A stretch of DNA of 64,000 nucleotides from Leminorella grimontii ATCC 33999 = DSM 5078. GTDB taxonomy: Bacteria > Pseudomonadota > Gammaproteobacteria > Enterobacterales > Enterobacteriaceae. The translations under genes were made by a program, and so were the position numbers. Below are positions 59,036-64,000 of the stretch, piece by piece. Each line of letters opens with the position of its first letter. Position 1 is the stretch's first letter. The stretch spans positions 1 through 64,000 of the forward strand of contig NZ_AUUA01000003.1 in the NCBI RefSeq assembly GCF_000439085.1. Direction: 5' to 3'. The notes under the pieces were generated by a model. The model was not told the origin of the DNA and searched no databases. It saw only the letters and a list, made by a program, of their open reading frames with translations.

Positions 59036-60751
59036 TTACCTTATTGGATATTGCTTATCAATTGGATTACCAAATGCCAAGCGAGGACGACATTCTCGAG
59101 CGTCGCTCATTAATATCTCAATAAGCATTGGCTTTTGCTCTCTTATAAATTTATTAATATATTCATCCAGTTCTTCTAATCTAGCTGTTGCAAAAGATTC
59201 AATATTGTAAGCTTTACCAATACTACTAAATGATGAACTATATCCACTCCAGTACGTTGAATCATTGCGCCCATCAAAATACATTTCCTGAAAGGCTCTA
59301 ACCATACCCAATGATTGATTATTGAAAACAATCGTTAGTATCGGCAGTCGCTCTCTAGCAATAATATCTAACTCTTGGATATTTAACTGAGCCCCACCAT
59401 CACCAGCCAATATTACTGTCTGACACTTCGCAGCATACGCTACACCAATTGCAGTTGGTATGGCAAATCCCATTGCACCGAGTCCACCAGAATGGTGGAT
59501 TACTTGTTGTTCATTAAGTAATAATGAATGAGCGACCCACATCTGGTTGTTACCAACATCAGTAACATAATGTACGGGTCTATTATTAAAACTTATATTT
59601 AATAACCTACATATCTGAAATGGGCTAATAGACCACTCGGAGTACTCATCTGTATAATTTTCATTCCAATGTGAGTCCAACTCGTCCCGCCAACTCTTTA
59701 TATTTAAGCGATAAGAAGCTATTTCAATTAGTTCTAAGTGCTCCTGGAAAAAATCTTTACATCGAGACAAAATACTTACATCAGCACTTACGCGATTTTC
59801 TAACTGGCCTTCTTCAAGATCTATCTGCACTATTTTCGCATTTCTTGCAAAATCACTCGTATCCGCACCGGTTTGCCTTACATCCATTCGGCTTCCTAGA
59901 ACAACAAGCAAATCACAGTGTTGAATAGCAAAGTTAGCGGTTCGCGTGCCATAGCTTCCCACCATGCCATAATAACCACTATCTGCATAAGTTCTTTCAC
60001 TACCTTTCAGGCTACTAATATGTGGAATACCAACTTTTGAAATAGCCCTTTTCCAATCATTGTAATTATGTTCATTAATTGCCCCTCCTCCAATAAGAAA
60101 AAGAGGCCTATGTGATTTTTCTAATAAATTAAATACAGCATTAAATTTATCACCGATTATCGTTTCCTGACTCAAATCATCAGATATCCCTTCTTCCTTA
60201 ACAAGATAGTCCATCACAGAATCAGGCAATTCGGCTCGCTGTAAATCCATCGGGATATCGATCAAGACAGGGCCTGGACGTCCGCTTCGTGCAATATTTA
60301 TTGCCTGTTGTAATACAGGAATTATTTCTTCTTTATATAATACTTGATGTGAAAATTTAGTAATGCTTTTAACAATACTTATAATGTCAAGTTCTTGAAA
60401 ACCTTGCTGCCGGATTTTTCTATCCTGCTTGAGCTCATTCGTGTTTACTTGCCCAGTAATGAATATACATGGATAACTATCCAACCAACAGTCAGCTATC
60501 CCCGTAATAAGATTTGTAGCCCCAGGCCCACTAGTCCCTAAGGCCAAGCCCAACTTCTGATTACCCGTCGCTCTTGCGACGCCCCCTGCTGCAAATGCTG
60601 CTGCTTGTTCATGATGTAAAGATATAAGCTTAGTTTTACCTAATACATTAATGCTATCGACAAGATGGGTAATCATCCCACCAATTAATTCAAAACCATA
60701 TTCAACATCATTCGCACTCAGTACTTCAGCGATTGCATCAGAAGCTTTCAT
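59036..60751 (-). CDS. yerE: YerE-like ThDP-dependent C2 transferase
   Basis: A 571-residue ThDP enzyme of the acetolactate-synthase group. The catalytic Glu48 is in LHHEQAAAFAAGGVAR; the ThDP/Mg motif is GDGGAQLNIQELDIIARERL...FNN. The middle domain (GSRMDVRQTG) could bind FAD as in acetolactate synthases. No ilv genes or regulatory subunit are near. Following rfbF, rfbG and rfbH, it fits YerE, which decarboxylates pyruvate and attaches the acetyl unit to C4 of CDP-3,6-dideoxy-4-hexulose in yersiniose synthesis. Dedicated acetolactate synthase is the alternative, less likely in this place. Confidence 0.8.
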   Translation of the reverse strand: MKASDAIAEVLSANDVEYGFELIGGMITHLVDSINVLGKTKLISLHHEQAAAFAAGGVARATGNQKLGLALGTSGPGATNLITGIADCWLDSYPCIFITGQVNTNELKQDRKIRQQGFQELDIISIVKSITKFSHQVLYKEEIIPVLQQAINIARSGRPGPVLIDIPMDLQRAELPDSVMDYLVKEEGISDDLSQETIIGDKFNAVFNLLEKSHRPLFLIGGGAINEHNYNDWKRAISKVGIPHISSLKGSERTYADSGYYGMVGSYGTRTANFAIQHCDLLVVLGSRMDVRQTGADTSDFARNAKIVQIDLEEGQLENRVSADVSILSRCKDFFQEHLELIEIASYRLNIKSWRDELDSHWNENYTDEYSEWSISPFQICRLLNISFNNRPVHYVTDVGNNQMWVAHSLLLNEQQVIHHSGGLGAMGFAIPTAIGVAYAAKCQTVILAGDGGAQLNIQELDIIARERLPILTIVFNNQSLGMVRAFQEMYFDGRNDSTYWSGYSSSFSSIGKAYNIESFATARLEELDEYINKFIREQKPMLIEILMSDARECRPRLAFGNPIDKQYPIR

Positions 60752-60770
60752 AGTAACCTCAAAACCAAAA

Positions 60771-60791
60771 GAACCAGAAAAACTCTGGTTC
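60771..60791 (-). terminator. Terminator-like hairpin between rfbH and yerE
   Basis: On the minus strand GAACCAG, a 7-base loop and CTGGTTC are followed by TTTTGGTTTTG. It resembles an intrinsic terminator inside the operon and may lower expression of the genes beyond; RfaH-type antitermination could override it. Confidence 0.6.
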
Positions 60792-60808
60792 TTACCACTC
60801 TAATAAAC

Positions 60809-62122
60809 TCAGAAATTTAATCCAAAAAATTCTTCAAACTTACTCACGACATAGTCTAGATGATCGTTCGTCAACCCAGGATAAATACCAATCCAGAAAG
60901 TCTGATTCATAATACGATCCGTATTCGTTAACTCCCCTACAACACGATATTTCACGTTAGCAAAATACGGTTGACGCGTTAAGTTACCAGCAAACAGCAA
61001 GCGGGTACCGATTTTGGCTTCATCAAGAAACTTAACCAAATCAACACGAGTAACACCGCTGGTTTCTTTCAGTGTGATAGGGAAACCAAACCATGAGGGA
61101 TCGGATTTTTCAGTTGCTTCGGGCAATTCCAGAAACTCAGCACAAGACTGTAATCCCTGCTTCAGATAAGCAAAGTTCTCCTTGCGTTTCTCGACGAACT
61201 CTTCAATTCGCTCCAACTGCGCCAATCCGCATGCCGCCTGCATATCCGTAATCTTAAGGTTATAACCCAGATGTGAATACGTATATTTATGGTCATAGCC
61301 AAACGGCAATGAGCCCAATTGCTGACCGAAACGTTTACCACAGGTGTTATCACATCCTGGTGCACAGTAACAATCGCGTCCCCAATCACGGAAAGACTCG
61401 ATTATTTTTTTCAACTCGCCAGATTTGGTAAATACAGCCCCTCCCTCTCCCATAGTGATATGATGCGCAGGATAGAAGCTAACGGTACCTATATCGCCAA
61501 AAGTTCCTACCATTTTACCGTCATATGTCGAACCAAGCGCATCGCAGCAATCTTCAATCAGCCACAGATTATATTTATCTGCGATGCGACGAACTTCTTT
61601 CAAATCAAAGGTATTACCCAATGTATGCGCAATCATAATTGCTTTTGATTTATCACTTATTGCGGCCTCAATAAGTGAAGCATTAATATTGTATGTCGGA
61701 ATATCAACATCAACAAAAACAGGAACCAAGCCGTTTTGAATCGCTGGGTTTACGGTAGTCGGGAAGCCCGCAGCTACGGTAATAACTTCATCACCTGGCT
61801 TTAACGCTCTATCGCCCAGTTTAGGTGAGGTTAGCGCAGTCAGTGCAAGTAAGTTCGCAGAGGAGCCGGAAGTTGTGGTCAAAACATGAGGGACACCAAT
61901 GAACTCGCCCAGCTTCTTTTCAAAAGCATCATTAAAACGGCCAGTAGTGAGCCAACCGTCTAAAGAGGCTTCCACCATCAGCTGTAACTCTTTCGCACCA
62001 ATCACCTTTCCTGAAGGAGGTACAACACTAGTACCTGCAACAAAAGGTTTAGGGTTCAGTGCCTCATCTGCATATTGGGCAACGAGTTGGGAAATTTGCT
62101 CACGCAGGCTATTTGCTGTCAT
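60809..62122 (-). CDS. rfbH: RfbH/DdhC, CDP-6-deoxy-4-hexulose-3-dehydrase
   Basis: The E1 enzyme of 3,6-dideoxyhexose synthesis, a PMP-dependent [2Fe-2S] protein of 437 residues. It has the aminotransferase fold, but the PLP Lys is replaced by His in [17 protein letters not shown], the mark of this family. The iron-sulfur cysteines lie in [16 protein letters not shown]. It needs the reductase DdhD (AscD), which is not in the window. Starts 27 bases after rfbG. Confidence 0.95.
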   Translation of the reverse strand: MTANSLREQISQLVAQYADEALNPKPFVAGTSVVPPSGKVIGAKELQLMVEASLDGWLTTGRFNDAFEKKLGEFIGVPHVLTTTSGSSANLLALTALTSPKLGDRALKPGDEVITVAAGFPTTVNPAIQNGLVPVFVDVDIPTYNINASLIEAAISDKSKAIMIAHTLGNTFDLKEVRRIADKYNLWLIEDCCDALGSTYDGKMVGTFGDIGTVSFYPAHHITMGEGGAVFTKSGELKKIIESFRDWGRDCYCAPGCDNTCGKRFGQQLGSLPFGYDHKYTYSHLGYNLKITDMQAACGLAQLERIEEFVEKRKENFAYLKQGLQSCAEFLELPEATEKSDPSWFGFPITLKETSGVTRVDLVKFLDEAKIGTRLLFAGNLTRQPYFANVKYRVVGELTNTDRIMNQTFWIGIYPGLTNDHLDYVVSKFEEFFGLNF

Positions 62123-62149
62123 TACTCTGATTCCTGTTACTTATCTACT

Positions 62150-63229
62150 TTAGTTAATAGTGGTTGTCATGTAGTCATGAATTTCGCGCTTTGAACAAGC
62201 CAGCATATCTGCGCCGTTTATCCATGCTTTGTGCCATTTAACAATACGGCCAAGTGTTTCAGTTAGCTCCCAGCGTGGACGCCAGCCTAACTGCATATGT
62301 GCTTTGGAGCAATCCAATTTGAGGTAATGTGCTTCATGTGGATGATTTTCGCCGTCCAGTAACCAGCAGGCGCCTTCTCCCCACAGTGATACCATCTTAT
62401 CAACAATGAATTCGACCGTTTTCGCATCTTCTTCACGAGGGCCGAAATTCCATGCTTCCGAATATTTCGCGCCCTCAGTATATAAGCGCTGAGCAACAAC
62501 AATATAGCCAGAAAGCGGTTCAAGAACGTGCTGCCACGGGCGAATTGCGTGAGGATTACGAATAATAACTTGCTGATTATTTTCGAAAGATCGTAGAATA
62601 TCAGGAATCAAACGATCCTCGGCCCAATCACCACCACCGATCACGTTCCCCGCTCTTACCGATGCGAGGCCTACACCATGTTTGTCATAGGCTGCTGGGT
62701 TAAAAAAAGAATTACGGAAAGCCGAGGCAACCAGTTCCGCGCAACCTTTACTATTTGAGTAAGGATCGTAGCCTCCCATCGCTTCGTTTTCACGATATCC
62801 CCAAACCCACTCACGATTTTCATAACATTTATCGCTAGTAATGTTTACAACGCTCTTTATGCCCCCCACCTGCTTAACTGCTTCAAGCAGGTGTACCGTA
62901 CCCATTACGTTTGTTGAATAGGTTTCAATGGGCTCTTTATAAGAAAGCCGAACCAGCGGCTGTGCCGCCATATGAAAAACAATTTCTGGCTTAAAAGCCG
63001 CTATAGAATTACGTAGCTTTTCAAAATCACGAATATCGCCAATTTCTGATTCCATCAGATCATTAATACGGGCAATCTCAAACAAACTTGGCTCAGTTGG
63101 TGGAACCAATGAGTAGCCTTTTAGCGTAGCTCCCATTTCCGCTAACCAGAGTGACAACCAACTACCTTTAAAGCCGGTATGTCCCGTAATAAACACTCGT
63201 TTCCCCTGCCAGAAGTTTTTATCAATCAT
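62150..63229 (-). CDS. rfbG: RfbG/DdhB, CDP-glucose 4,6-dehydratase
   Basis: Extended SDR of 359 residues turning CDP-glucose into CDP-4-keto-6-deoxyglucose. NAD motif VFITGHTGFKGSWLSLWL and the catalytic region ITSDKCYENREWVWGYRE and YDPYSNSKGCAE are clear. The start MIDKNFWQGKR is set by alignment and by GGGAG overlapping the rfbF stop; an upstream in-frame ATG inside rfbF is rejected. Confidence 0.95.
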   Translation of the reverse strand: MIDKNFWQGKRVFITGHTGFKGSWLSLWLAEMGATLKGYSLVPPTEPSLFEIARINDLMESEIGDIRDFEKLRNSIAAFKPEIVFHMAAQPLVRLSYKEPIETYSTNVMGTVHLLEAVKQVGGIKSVVNITSDKCYENREWVWGYRENEAMGGYDPYSNSKGCAELVASAFRNSFFNPAAYDKHGVGLASVRAGNVIGGGDWAEDRLIPDILRSFENNQQVIIRNPHAIRPWQHVLEPLSGYIVVAQRLYTEGAKYSEAWNFGPREEDAKTVEFIVDKMVSLWGEGACWLLDGENHPHEAHYLKLDCSKAHMQLGWRPRWELTETLGRIVKWHKAWINGADMLACSKREIHDYMTTTIN

Positions 63230-63233
63230 TCTA

Positions 63234-64000
63234 TTACTCCCAGCTTTTCCAGGGGGCTTTACCCTTTTCCCACAGCCCTTCAAGATAAGTTTTATCGCGT
63301 AGAGTATCCATTGGCTGCCAGAAACCGGTATGCTCATAAGCCATGAGTTCCCCCTGTTTGGCCAAGGTCATCAGAGGTTCCTGCTCCCAGGTTGTAGCAT
63401 CATTCTCTATGAGGTCGATAACAGAAGGATTGAGCACAAAGAAGCCGCCGTTGATCATGGCACCATCGCCTTTCGGCTTTTCTTGAAAGGCTTGAACCTG
63501 GCCACCACGAATATCCAATGCGCCAAAGCGTCCTGGAGGAAAGGTTGCGGTCAGGGTTGCTTTTTTGCCATGCGCCTTATGAAAATCAATAGTCGCTTTA
63601 ATATCAAGATCTGCAACGCCATCACCATAGGTAAACAAAAACGCCTCATCATTCTTCACATATTCAGCTACGCGCTTTAAACGTCCACCAGTCATGGAAG
63701 CATCACCAGTATCAACAAGCGTTACATTCCAAGGTTCAACTCGCTTATGGTGGACCTCCATACGGTTTTCGGCCATGTGGAATGTTACATCGGACATATG
63801 TAAGAAGTAGTTGGCAAAATACTCTTTAATAACATATCCCTTATAGCCACAGCAGATAATGAAATCTCTAATACCATGGGAAGAATACATTTTCATAATG
63901 TGCCAGAGAATCGGCTTACCACCGATCTCAACCATCGGTTTTGGTTTTACAATTGTCTCTTCACTTAATCTGGTGCCAAGCCCACCAGCTAAAATCACCG
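63234..64000 (-). CDS. rfbF: RfbF/DdhA, glucose-1-phosphate cytidylyltransferase (5' end cut)
   Basis: Makes CDP-glucose from CTP and glucose-1-phosphate, the first step toward CDP-3,6-dideoxyhexoses. [25 protein letters not shown] and [11 protein letters not shown] are the nucleotidyltransferase motifs; the sequence is very close to Salmonella RfbF (257 residues). The window edge removes about the first two or three codons; the first visible codons read A-V-I-L. It stops 4 bases before rfbG. Confidence 0.96.
   Translation of the reverse strand, partial: VILAGGLGTRLSEETIVKPKPMVEIGGKPILWHIMKMYSSHGIRDFIICCGYKGYVIKEYFANYFLHMSDVTFHMAENRMEVHHKRVEPWNVTLVDTGDASMTGGRLKRVAEYVKNDEAFLFTYGDGVADLDIKATIDFHKAHGKKATLTATFPPGRFGALDIRGGQVQAFQEKPKGDGAMINGGFFVLNPSVIDLIENDATTWEQEPLMTLAKQGELMAYEHTGFWQPMDTLRDKTYLEGLWEKGKAPWKSWE

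Noticed and set aside
59036-60751. Biosynthetic acetolactate synthase (ilv) call
   Set aside because: No regulatory subunit or ilv genes are near, and the position after rfbH with an SDR partner fits YerE better.

Overview
The window is chromosomal DNA of a member of the Enterobacterales. Long stretches keep Escherichia coli gene order: rrs, clpB, pgeF, rluD and bamD; rplS, trmD, rimM, rpsP, ffh, ypjD and corB; luxS, gshA, yqaA and yqaB; iaaA and gsiABCD; gltX with the Val and Lys tRNAs; ypeB, ligA, zipA and cysZ. Many inserts and rearranged joins set it apart from E. coli and Salmonella. Base composition looks moderately GC-rich by eye except in the sugar cluster at the right end, which is very AT-rich. 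A genus outside the E. coli group, perhaps Budviciaceae such as Leminorella, would fit, but this is a guess and cannot be settled from the sequence alone.

Layout. 1-504: the 5' tip of a 16S rRNA gene on the minus strand with its leader (boxA) and tandem promoters P2 and P1. 505-3948: an insert between this rrn operon and clpB, holding a DUF4184 membrane protein and an RNA-repair pair, rlaP and rtcR, facing apart, with a clear sigma-54 promoter in front of rlaP. 3966-9336: clpB (heat-shock promoter), pgeF-rluD, bamD. 9476-14334: a PLP aminotransferase with a Tat-like leader, then a sugar-acid module (MFS carrier, KDPG-type aldolase, IclR regulator, divergent P-loop kinase) with three near-identical palindromic operators. 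14424-16439: ribosomal operon rpsP-rimM-trmD-rplS. 16658-22853: an insert between rpsP and ffh, holding an amidohydrolase and an M20 peptidase facing apart, and a murR-murQ-murP set in which murP is frameshifted. 22884-26705: ffh, ypjD, a 147-bp palindromic MITE-like repeat, corB. 26764-35331: luxS, an unknown protein, gshA, yqaA-yqaB, pagP, chaA, a curA-like reductase, mntH with a Fur box. 36054-44593: isoaspartyl peptidase, the glutathione importer GsiABCD, a DmpA-type aminopeptidase and D-aminopeptidase DppA, a peptide-scavenging run. 44648-47067: tRNA-Ala, gltX, three identical tRNA-Val and one tRNA-Lys. 47143-51341: ypeB, ligA, zipA, cysZ.

51409-64000: an O-antigen gene cluster, all on the minus strand, joined directly to cysZ where E. 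coli has cysK. Read in transcription order it holds rfbF, rfbG and rfbH (CDP-3,6-dideoxyhexose pathway), a ThDP enzyme and a reductase that fit YerE and YerF of CDP-yersiniose synthesis, Wzx, a glycosyltransferase, a 566-bp AT-rich gap with no intact gene, Wzy and two more glycosyltransferases. The best reading is a Wzx/Wzy-type O antigen bearing the branched sugar yersiniose A; the reductase ddhD that the pathway also needs would lie beyond the window.

The most interesting items are the RtcR/sigma-54/RlaP unit without rtcBA, the yersiniose cluster, the murP frameshift at a run of five C, the palindromic repeat touching the ypjD stop, and the operator-rich kinase/aldolase module.
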